From contig JBBHKE010002273.1 in NCBI GenBank assembly GCA_037447655.1, positions 1 through 17,903 on the forward strand: DNA of 17,903 nucleotides. The letters run 5' to 3'. This DNA is from Zygnema cylindricum. Lineage: Eukaryota > Streptophyta > Zygnematophyceae > Zygnematales > Zygnemataceae. The notes under the pieces are model-generated. The model ran no database searches. It was not told the origin of the DNA and was given only the letters and a program-made list of their open reading frames with translations. Numbering within the stretch: position 1 is the first letter of the stretch; every line of letters starts with the position of its first letter. Positions 10,070-16,380 of this stretch are shown here, piece by piece. Made by a program: the position numbers and the translations under genes.

Positions 10070-10293
10070 TATTGATCCCTAGACTCCAAACACTTCTCCT
10101 ATATTTGCTGTGATCCACTCTAGCTCGTGTTCAATGTTAAATAGAAATCATCTACTTCTCCTCAACAAAAAGAACCATTCAATAGACTTTGATCGTAAAA
10201 AGTGCGGAATACACTAATAGGTGATGAAAATTGCAGTAAAATCACTTCCTTGATGGTTTTTACAAACTAGAGGTTGTCCTAACATTAAGGATA
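10070..10293. other. Unassigned flank between MITE and minus-strand exons
   Basis: Nothing recognisable on either strand. It may be the 3' flank of the weak minus-strand exons at 10294-10786. Confidence 0.3.
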
Positions 10294-10398
10294 GAATTTT
10301 CAACAATTTAGAGGACGCATAAAGTTTCAACACCCAGGAATCTGAGTTCGTCGATACAAAAAGAAGTAAGAGACTTTTGACTCGGAATATTGCACGCT
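10294..10398 (-). CDS. Possible terminal exon of a membrane-protein gene, unknown
   Basis: Starting after an AG at 10400-10399 in phase 2, the frame reads ACA GCG TGC AAT and gives TACNIPSQKSLTSFCIDELR, then FLGVETLCVL and a TAA stop. The phase matches the donor of the exon at 10616-10786, where the joined codon would be ATG. The acceptor context is mediocre, with purines just before AG. The open frame actually extends further upstream (to about 10460), so the boundary is uncertain. No family is recognised. Confidence 0.22.
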
Positions 10399-10615
10399 GT
10401 CCTTATCCAGCAGTATGAAACAAAGTGTGGATATTCAAGAACAACAAAAGTCAGGAGTAAGCGGAATAATATTAAGTGTAAAATATCTGTTTGAAAGACT
10501 CAACTGTGATCATGGATGGTAAAATGTACTGCAAACTATTTTTATATGAAAAAGTAAACTGAATTTAGTACCAAACATCTTCCAGACCATGTCACCTCAC
10601 CAAAGAAAAGCTCAC

Positions 10616-10786
10616 ATGTCTAAGTAAACATTGTGCCTAGAGGAATATGTGTCTGTATATTCTCCCTTATATGAGAACCACGAGCAATTTGCAAAGAAGG
10701 CCAATGAGATGCTTGAGACAATGAGAATGCTGTAGAGTAAACCATACATCTGAATGCAAAGTAAGCTCAGGTAAAAGGCAATGAAA
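10616..10786 (-). CDS. Likely exon encoding hydrophobic membrane segments, unknown
   Basis: A 171-nt exon-like block. The acceptor TTTTCACCACAG ends just before 10786, and the donor is AT|GTGAGC at 10615. Both ends are phase 2, so it could be skipped or included without changing frame. It encodes FIAFYLSLLCIQMYGLLYSI followed by more hydrophobic sequence to about residue 37, then a polar tail with SYKGEYTDTYSSRHN. One or two membrane helices are likely. If unspliced, the frame stops at TGA three bases after the donor. It lies between the CACCG MITE and the transit-peptide-like exon and could belong to the same minus-strand gene as 11690-11978, but no continuous phase path was found. Confidence 0.35.
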
Positions 10787-10789
10787 CTG

Positions 10790-11335
10790 TGGTGAAAACA
10801 TGAAGAAATCTCAGTTCGAACGAGCAAAAACAATTGAAAACGCTACATCTTGTAAAATACCCGAAAAAAACACATAATATTCATACAGTACGGAATAATA
10901 GGATGCATAGCTTCCAATAGTTTTCACAAATTTAAACTATCGAAGAAATCGGCAAAAAAAATGCCTCACACTTGTACTGGAAAATTGTAGTTCAAAAAAT
11001 GTGACTGGGTAACGATGACATAAAACTTACTTACGGATCATATAAATAACTTTTGGAATAAAACGTTTGTTTTCCATTTTATATTATACATTGATGATAC
11101 CGTGAATCTACTTTATTAAGGTATATATTTAGTATAAACTATTCCTATTCTTTTTCTATTTCTACTCTGTGCATTACTTTTGTGTATCTTGACAAATAGA
11201 TTTGAAATATTTAAAATAATCCTGCAAATATTGATAGCGAGTAAGTATTTGATCACTTGATTTGCAAACATTTATCTTCAAATAATTAGAAGTCTGCTTG
11301 TTTTACATGAGCATTTTGCATTGGAAGAAAGTCAG
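10790..11335. other. AT-rich stretch, probable intron or spacer
   Basis: It contains the first copy of the 45-bp motif and several possible minus-strand acceptors (for example before 10962 and 11017), but no exon I can defend. On the + strand an open frame from 11261 leads into the Mg-chelatase-like segment, and may or may not be translated. Confidence 0.3.
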
Positions 11336-11686
11336 CGACCTAAACTCCCTTTGACAGCCGTTTTTGGTCAAGAGGAAATGGAATTAGCACAGTAAGTAAA
11401 GGCTATATCTAGTTTTTACATACTATTAAGGTATCTAAAAACTATAAATTATGTAAGGAACTATAAGGTTTTTCGAGTATAATATGCGTACTATACAGGG
11501 TAACCACAAATAGCGTTCCACTAGTTTTCACAAATTTGCAAGATGATCATGGCGGCGTAACGTAATCAGAAACAAGAACGCTTTTCCATACTATACGCGT
11601 ACCATACTGACATATAGGACGAGTATAGAATGGAGCACACATAGCGTTTCCGATTGTTTTCGCACATTTGAACTATGGGAGAAACG
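10906..11686 (+). repeat. Three dispersed copies of a 45-bp motif
   Basis: Copies at 10906-10950, 11509-11545 and 11640-11686 share CATAGCGTTCCAATAGTTTT then CACAAATTTGAACTAT with substitutions, all in one orientation. Each is preceded by TACTATAC/GTACGG-type sequence. The third copy runs up to the predicted donor at 11689 on the minus strand. Confidence 0.6.
11336..11391 (+). CDS. chlI: Exon or relic exon of Mg-chelatase AAA+ subunit (ChlI-like)
   Basis: After GTCAG at 11331-11335 the frame reads RPKLPLTAVFGQEEMELA. Mg-chelatase I subunits begin their AAA+ domain with a block of the form RPxxPFTAIVGQEEMKLALLLN, just before the Walker A region. The agreement (RP, P, TA, GQEEM, LA) is too close for chance in my judgement. 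The segment ends at a canonical GTAAGT donor (11392). ChlI inserts Mg into protoporphyrin IX in plastids, together with ChlD and ChlH. I could not find the next exon (Walker A, GxxGxGKS) anywhere downstream in the window. It is therefore either a gene with a very long intron or an isolated fragment. ChlD is the alternative family, but GQEEM favours ChlI. The frame is open upstream to 11261. Confidence 0.45.
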
Positions 11687-11689
11687 CAC

Positions 11690-11978
11690 CTGTCACTTTG
11701 AAGCAGAGTCCGTCAAGAGACGGCCGTACGGATGCAGCCACATTTTCAAGGGTTTCTTGAGAGCTTAGTACCACACTCGGATTGGTTGGAAGGGCAGCAA
11801 GAAATTGCAGGCGCCTCTTATGTCTGTTTCGAGACAGAGAAGAAGAGTGAACAGAGAGGATGATGGGAGGAACGGAAAGAGGCAAGTTGCCGCAATAAAT
11901 ACCTGGTGCACAGTGAGGGGGTGCAGAAGGGCGGTAGAGAGGTACCAGAGCGGGAAGGCTGCCAGATAGAGCAGCCAT
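11690..11978 (-). CDS. First exon with transit-peptide-like N-terminus, unknown protein
   Basis: The start MAALSGSLPALVPLYRPSAP lies in a good Kozak context (AAAACCATGG). The 96 complete codons end in KVT plus one base at a CAG|GTGCGT donor (11689). The first 74 residues contain no Asp or Glu and are rich in Ser, Leu, Pro and Ala, with a basic cluster RNRHKRR at 50-56. This is how plastid or mitochondrial targeting peptides look. The first acidic residue is Glu75, in SSQETLE. The frame is also open upstream of this ATG to 12050, probably 5' UTR. No mature domain is visible. Later exons are not established; 10616-10786 is one candidate. Without the splice the frame stops at 11673. Confidence 0.45.
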
Positions 11979-12118
11979 GGTTTTTCCCGGAGTGGCAGAA
12001 AACACAGAAGAGAAATTTGAAGTTAAATGAATGTAAACAGGATATAGCACTTAATGCGGCAAGGAGCTGATGTGACATGTAGCACAGTATACTGAGTATA
12101 GTACAGTACTCGTTCAAT

Positions 12119-12374
12119 CCATAGTTCAAAAGTAGGCGTTTTTTAGTAGGCCTTTGGTCGGCGCCTTTAGCGTAAGTTGTGTTACGGGCTTTTCATGTGA
12201 TCTTCTTAGATCACTAATTTGATCAGTGACCGTCCGATCGTCTGAATCTGACGGTGTGAATAATTCTTTTTGGTCCGAATGTTTTAATTGGTCCAATTTG
12301 GTCGGAATACAATATGGGTCTTAAGGTCATAGGCATATTGTATGGGCCTACTTTCACCTACTTTTGAACTATGG
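12119..12374. mobile_element. 256-bp MITE with perfect 18-bp inverted repeats and TTCAAT target duplication
   Basis: The left end, CCATAGTTCAAAAGTAGG, is repeated perfectly inverted at 12357-12374. Weaker complementarity continues inward (AGTAGGCC). The element is flanked on both sides by TTCAAT (12113-12118 and 12375-12380), a perfect 6-bp direct duplication. The interior has no ORF and contains GATC-rich palindromic sequence near 12200-12230. The superfamily is uncertain; a 6-bp duplication is not diagnostic. Confidence 0.8.
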
Positions 12375-12423
12375 TTCAATCGTACAGAATACAAATGAAC
12401 ATTACAGTAAATAAAAATTTGGC

Positions 12424-12454
12424 GTACGTTATTCCATAATATTAAATAACGTAC
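12424..12454. repeat. 10-bp perfect hairpin
   Basis: GTACGTTATT and its reverse complement AATAACGTAC are separated by 11 bases (12434-12444), between the TTCAAT MITE and the next CACCG end. Confidence 0.6.
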
Positions 12455-12493
12455 AGCTGCAAAACTTAGTTCGTATGGCTCGAATTGAAAGTA

Positions 12494-12839
12494 CACCGAG
12501 AATCGTAATTAAGTAATTAACGCCATTTCGCGATGCGTTTGTATCGGATGAATCCAATGATGTTGTGCCGCTGCAATTTTACAACCGTTACAAGAGAAAT
12601 CCGGCTTTTCTTCATGTATCAGATGTGCCGCTGGGCAGAGGTCGCAAAAGTCAAAATTTCAGATACCCGAATCGGACAGCTATTTTTGTTTCGAAATCTG
12701 AATCGGAAACTGGCCGGGTCGCACGCCCTGCCCGTACCCTCCCGTACTCAAATAAAAACAAAATTAGTGGTACATCTCTCGTATACTGCCACGATACCGA
12801 GAGTACAAAGTACAATAATATTGGATAGTATGGACACTA
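12494..12839 (+). mobile_element. Left part of a CACCG-type MITE, right end missing
   Basis: TA (12492-12493) is followed by CACCGAGAATCGTAATTAAG, matching the family end. No inverted partner is seen before the next complete copy begins at 12840, so the right boundary is nominal. The internal open frames (12533-12880 and 12565-12828) overlap in different frames and have no recognisable domain. It may have been truncated or interrupted by insertion of the 12840-13277 copy. Confidence 0.45.
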
Positions 12840-13277
12840 CACCGAGAATCGCTATTAGCGTAATAAAATATATAGCGTAATGAAGCAATTAGGTACTTTA
12901 CGTAAATTGGGTTTTAGGTACAATGATACTAATTTATCATTCAATTTTAATTTGTAAATTGTTTTGTCGACCATAATATTTAAACACTAAAATGCGGTGT
13001 GTAAATATTTCAAATCGTACGTAGCGTTTCGCGACATCCGGTCTGCCAGAAAATATTATTTTTCCGTACTTTTCATTTAAAGGTAAGGAATAGTACGGAT
13101 ATGACAGTCCGTAATAATTACCTTTAAAAGCATTAAATTACAGTTATGAACCGTATTGAGGAGGGTACCTCAAATAGCGTTCAGAAACATTTAGCGTACT
13201 TTATTCTATTTGAGAATTTGCCAAAAAAAAAGAGGTACTCCAATTAGCGTCATGTACGCTAATAGCGATTCACGGTG
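12840..13277. mobile_element. 438-bp MITE, CACCG family, TA target duplication
   Basis: The left end CACCGAGAATCGCTATTAGC, extending to GTA, matches the reverse complement of the right end at 22 of 23 positions. The flanks are TA at 12838-12839 and 13278-13279. TAGCGT recurs inside both ends. No ORF is present. It has the same family ends as the 9524-10063 copy but a different interior, so the family has several subtypes. Confidence 0.85.
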
Positions 13278-13284
13278 TACAGTA

Positions 13285-13860
13285 CACCGCCAATCGCTAT
13301 TAAAGTAAAGGAATAAATAGCGTAAAAAAAAAATAGTGTTATTGACACTAATCGGGATTTTTTTTCTTTTTTTTAAATCATATATACTATTTAATCCCTA
13401 ACAGTAATTTGGGTTGTCCTGAATAATAAATACTTCGCCCTTTCGATGTCTGCAGTAATATGTAGTGTTGGGTATCGGGTAAATTCATATCATGATAATG
13501 CGATATTCGATGGCGGAATATCGACGAGCAGATTCCTCATGTATCGCATCGACCAACATAAATCATCGCGATATATATCGCAAAAATGGGTCCGCACAGA
13601 GCGGCTGAAAAATGAAATTTTTTTTATGGCTCGATATATCGCAATAACTTGGTTTTTGATGTATCGATTATCGGGTACCTGAAATTCGATATATATCGAA
13701 TATCGACAAAGGGTCCTCGATACCCAACACTACTAATATGTGTACCCGTACAAAATCTGACAATTCGTACGCCGTCGCTCATTCTCGACCTCCGTACGTG
13801 TCAGAGTGTTTTCCGGCCGTTTAAGCGTCAGCGCTATACAGTAAAGCGTTATACTTTTTA
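13285..13860 (+). mobile_element. CACCG-family copy split by a hAT-like MITE
   Basis: TA (13283-13284) is followed by CACCGCCAATCGCTATTAAA and subterminal AAGGAATAAATAGCG, matching the ends at 8897 and 9248. After the 270-bp insertion at 13463-13732, the sequence resumes at 13733 with a block (TAATATGTGTACCCGTACAA and TTCGTACGCCGTCG) that matches 9694-9745 of the intact copy. The right terminus is not recognisable, so the end coordinate is approximate. Confidence 0.5.
13463..13732. mobile_element. 270-bp hAT-like MITE nested in another element
   Basis: The ends TAGTGTTGGGTATCG are a perfect 15-bp inverted repeat. The flanks GTAATATG (13455-13462) and CTAATATG (13733-13740) are an 8-bp duplication with one mismatch, the length produced by hAT transposases. 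The interior is rich in self-complementary GATATATCG and TATCGATA-type blocks and lacks a transposase. The 13446-13682 open frame crosses the element and is not a gene. Confidence 0.85.
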
Positions 13861-14240
13861 ACAATTACAGGGTTTTTTAGGAAAAATTGCTTCAACAACT
13901 ACGCAACGTTGTTTTATCAAAAACAGATATTGGTTCTTTTGTAATGTTACATTTTTACATTAATAACGACCATTAACCTTAATATGTTGCATTTCATAGT
14001 ATATATTATAGTTAATCGACGGTAAAATGTGTCTTAATTCTAATAAGGTTGCATTCATAAACATCTTGTGAAACAATAACCGGTATTAGCGTTAAAGTTA
14101 GCATGTATTACATTTAATGTTAGCTCTAATAAAGTGACAAGTGTAGCAATATTTTAACCAACTCGTCTAACGCATAATTCGATTGATCGCCCAAAATTAC
14201 ACGTGGCCAATTTCATATCCACGTGAATGATATGGCTGTA
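13861..14240. other. AT-rich stretch without a supported gene
   Basis: Nothing recognisable on either strand. Short TTAGCGTTAAAGTTAGC and TTAATAACG motifs near 13960-14120 resemble worn CACCG-family subterminal sequence, but no ends are present. Confidence 0.35.
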
Positions 14241-14245
14241 AAAAC

Positions 14246-14345
14246 TAGGTGATAACGTCACAATAACCGCCTGTCTTATCTGTGGCTGTTCCAAAAACGA
14301 TCCGTACATTCAATAAGCCCTAGCGGTTCTCATGGGTCAGCCATG
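14246..14345 (+). pseudogene. Possible upstream AAMP-like exon remnant
   Basis: One + frame gives ACLICGCSKNDPYIQ followed by a stop and ALAV. This is reminiscent of the AACSPTDPxLVATGG-type segment that precedes the GH-D-S-V repeat in AAMP proteins. The match is short, interrupted by stops, and could be chance. Position and strand (just upstream of the clear WD40 exon) are the main support. Confidence 0.2.
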
Positions 14346-14419
14346 AAAAACGCTCCTCATACTCTTTACCCTAAAACTAACCCAAATTTACAAACATTCC
14401 CGCTCTCGTTATTTCATTC

Positions 14420-14519
14420 ATCCCCTTCTCCCTCCCTCCCTCCCTCTCTCCCCCCCTCTCCCTCTCCCCCCCCCCTCCAGCGCGCTCTCCCTCTCTCTCC
14501 CTCCCTCTCCCTCCCCCTC
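14420..14519 (+). repeat. Pyrimidine tract before a WD40 exon
   Basis: CCCTCCCTCT/CTCTCCCCC-type sequence ending 15 nt before the acceptor at 14533-14534. If spliced, it would be a very long polypyrimidine tract. Confidence 0.9.
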
Positions 14520-14647
14520 GTCTGTTTTTGCAAGTCACACTGATTCTGTCGCAGCATTGGCCTTCAGTTAGGACGGTACCCTTTTGGCAACAGGTGGCCA
14601 CGATGGATTGGTCTAGATTTGGGATGCAAATACATGAGACTTTCGAC

Positions 14648-15152
14648 ATCGTTTGGAAGGACCTGGAGGTGGTATTGAGGTACAATTTTATTGAACAATT
14701 ACGAGTAAATCCTATAAATTAAATTTTATATTATATTTTCTTATGTATTGTTACTGTATTGGAAATCTTAATATATTGTAAACGAAGACTTCTTGTACAA
14801 GGTTTGGAAGAAATTGGAGGTGGTATCAACGTCTAATTTAGTAAATCCTAAAAAAACTTAAAAGTGTATTTCTTTATAGATCGTTATAGTATTTGAAACT
14901 AAAAAAAACTAAAAAATGCGTTTCTTGGTACATCGTTTCGGATGACCTAGAGGTACAATTTATTGAAAAATCCTAATAACTTTTAATTAAATTTCCTTGT
15001 ACATTTACATAATTTGAAAACTTAAACTCATATATCATTTGGAAGGACCTGAAGGTGGTATCCAGTTACGTTGTAATGTATTTTTTTTTTAAGTTTTAAA
15101 TTTATTTTTTTATTTACTCAGTTTATACAATGGCATCCGAAAGGCCATGTCT
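14648..15152 (+). repeat. Reiterated exon-intron junction inside the AAMP-like intron
   Basis: The 3' end of exon 1 plus the start of its intron (TTTGGAAGGACCTGGAGGTG... then GTACAATTTTATTGAA...AATCCTA) recurs in decayed form at about 14801, 14931 and 15034. The spacings from the first copy's TTTGGAAGG are 151, 133 and 102 bp. The exon part reads LEGPGGGIE in the original, LEEIGGGIN in copy 2 and LEGPEGGIQ in copy 4. Copy 4 is followed after about 60 bp by an acceptor (15120-15121) and a duplicate of the start of exon 2, FIQWHPKGH (15122-15152). Confidence 0.75.
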
Positions 15153-15180
15153 CCAACATTTGTCAATTTAATATGTGTCC

Positions 15181-15213
15181 ATTCAACAACTGTCGAATAA
15201 CCAATTGTTGAAT
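15181..15213. repeat. Short inverted repeat ATTCAACAA/TTGTTGAAT
   Basis: ATTCAACAA at 15181-15189 and its reverse complement TTGTTGAAT at 15205-15213 (overlapping the TA before the MITE), with a 15-base loop. Confidence 0.5.
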
Positions 15214-15214
15214 A

Positions 15215-15386
15215 CAGTAGAACCTGTCTAATTCAATACTGCCTAATTCAATAACCTCCATAATTCAATATTTGTGCCCGGTCCTGACCATTCAATAGTG
15301 AATTACATCGCAGCGTCGTAATTCAATAACCTCTCTAATTCAATACCAACCACCGGTCCCAGGAGTATTGTTTTAGACAGGTTCTA

Positions 15387-15389
<3 letters not shown>
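15215..15389. mobile_element. 175-bp pogo/Emigrant-like MITE
   Basis: The left end CAGTAGAACCTGTCTAA (extending to AATACT) and the reverse complement of the right end match at 24 of 26 positions. TA flanks both ends (15213-15214 and 15390-15391). CAGTA-AACCT-type ends with TA duplication are the hallmark of pogo-derived MITEs such as Emigrant. The interior carries five copies of TAATTCAATA-like sequence. It sits in intron 1 of the AAMP-like relic. Confidence 0.85.

Positions 15390-15460
<71 letters not shown>
15390..15460 (+). repeat. (TA)35 microsatellite
   Basis: About 70 bp of perfect AT dinucleotides start exactly at the TA target duplication of the pogo-like MITE. They are followed by a short (TTTA)n run to 15479 and the acceptor GCAG at 15481-15484. 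The array probably grew from the duplicated TA. Confidence 0.95.
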
Positions 15461-15464
<4 letters not shown>

Positions 15465-15635
15465 TTATTTATTTATTTTTGCAGTGGATACAATGGCACC
15501 CTAAAGGTCATGTCCTTTTGGCCACAGCCGAAGATTTTACCACTTGGATATGGAATGCCGATTCGCCCGCTTCTATGGCCCTTCTTTCTGGCCATAGTAG
15601 GGCTGTTATATGTGGGGGATTTACTCTAGGTAGTA

Positions 15636-15708
15636 CCTTCTCTCTCTCCCCCCCCCTCGCTCTCTCCCTCTTGTGCGCTCGCTCTGGCTCTCGATCTCCC
15701 GCTTCTTT
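15636..15708 (+). repeat. CT-rich tract after the exon 2 donor
   Basis: CTCTCTCTCC/CCCCCC/CTCTCCCTC sequence starting 6 nt into the second intron of the AAMP-like relic. The open frame running through it (to 15739) is a read-through artefact. Confidence 0.8.
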
Positions 15709-15900
15709 TTTTTTCAAGAGTGATGGAAAAATCTTCTGAATGAGTGATCATTTTTTTTCTTTTACAATTGATATTTTTGTTTTATTTTCTAAGTGATTTA
15801 TTTTTATATTTTTTGTGTGGGAAAGGATATAGGTAAAAGTATTGCGACCGATTTTGCCGATTGGACTTTGGTTCTTTGGAATCCCAAAAACCCGTCACCC

Positions 15901-16180
15901 TCTCCCCCACTCATATAGTGACTCACCCTCCCTTTATAACACCGTCCTTCATTACGATCCTTTCCATGTCATTCCCTCTCTGTCTAAAATTCGTATTGGA
16001 GCGTTGGTGTATGGTTAGAGACATCGGACTGGCGACGACAATGCGTCGGCTTCGTTAGATTGGAGACAATGAATTGGCGACGACAAATGCGTCGTCGCTT
16101 TGTGACAGACGGCTGGTTTGAAACTTGATCGCTGAAACTTGATTTTCTTTTACAGCGTAAGGGCACAGAAATTTCTCCAA
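15901..16180. other. Decayed flank with a 40-bp imperfect duplication
   Basis: After the AAMP-like homology stops, no further WD40 repeat is readable. A +1 frame gives THIVTHPPF, faintly like the IHVVxGHPF that follows WNPK in AAMP proteins, but this is too weak to extend the model. GTTAGA...GGCGACGACAATGCGTCG occurs twice in tandem (about 16013-16052 and 16053-16100). Confidence 0.4.
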
Positions 16181-16356
16181 GGCATGCGAGATGTCGACAC
16201 TCATGAAGACGAGGTCACCGTAAGAGAATTTTCTCATACGGCTTAAGGGAACAGGAATTTCTACAAGGCATGCGAGATGTCGACACTCATGAAGACGAGG
16301 TCACTGAAAGAGGCATGCGAGATGTCGACACTCATGAAGACGAGGTCAGCGAAAGA
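16181..16356 (+). repeat. 45-bp minisatellite with coding-compatible period
   Basis: Units begin GGCATGCGAGATGTCGACAC at 16181, 16267 and 16312. The last two are adjacent (45 bp each). The first is 86 bp upstream with its own flanking duplicate (AAGGGCACAGAAATTTCTCC / AAGGGAACAGGAATTTCTAC). In one frame the adjacent units read GMRDVDTHEDEVTER and GMRDVDTHEDEVSER, followed by DLADDVM and a TAA stop at 16378. The first unit lies in another frame relative to the others. Confidence 0.75.
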
Positions 16357-16380
16357 GACTTGGCAGACGATGTCATGTAA
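16207..16380 (+). CDS. Possible acidic-repeat ORF or terminal exon
   Basis: A frame open from 16207 to the TAA at 16378-16380 contains two 15-residue repeats (GMRDVDTHEDEV[T/S]ER) and ends DLADDVM. Only Met codons inside the repeats are available, so it would have to be a terminal exon. CTTTTACAG at 16147-16155 is a possible acceptor but not in a proven phase. No family is recognised. The 45-bp period preserves frame, which is why the repeat looks coding; chance is the alternative. Confidence 0.2.
   Translation, partial: RRGHRKRIFSYGLREQEFLQGMRDVDTHEDEVTERGMRDVDTHEDEVSERDLADDVM

Larger units (their letters stand above)
14535..15900 (+). pseudogene. AAMP-like: AAMP-like WD40 repeat gene relic
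   Basis: Three exons can be joined: 14535-14679, 15485-15629 and 15833 to about 15900. Exon 1 encodes HTDSVAALAFS-stop-DGTLLATGGHDGLV-stop-IWDANT-stop-DFRHRLEGPGGGIE. Exon 2 continues WIQWHPKGHVLLATAEDF and then WIWNAD and LSGHS. Exon 3 gives GKSIATDFADWTLVLWNPKN. This follows the WD40 order of AAMP/Sqt1-type proteins (GH-D-SV, then GPGGGIEW-x-x-WHP-x-GH, then WNAD). These are cytoplasmic beta-propellers; yeast Sqt1 acts in ribosome assembly. The introns have proper ends (GTACAA...GCAG, 805 bp; GTAGTA...ATAG, 203 bp) and phases agree. In-frame stops at 14569 (TAG), 14614 (TAG) and 14635 (TGA), and lost homology after 15900, indicate a pseudogene. The window's other gene model ends in TGA and has no internal TAG, so stop-codon reassignment is less likely. 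Confidence 0.8.

Noticed and set aside
12533-12880. Two overlapping + strand ORFs of 115 and 87 codons
   Set aside because: Lie within CACCG-family MITE sequence in conflicting frames, without a transposase or other domain.
13446-13861. ORFs across the hAT-like MITE
   Set aside because: They cross the element's termini and palindromic interior; mobile-element boundaries explain the sequence better.
14377-14685. Minus-strand Gly/Arg/Glu-rich ORF
   Set aside because: Antisense to the pyrimidine tract and the WD40 exon; artefact.
15508-15717. Minus-strand ORF opposite the WD40 exon
   Set aside because: The + strand frame has clear WD40 homology and matched splice sites; the antisense frame has none.
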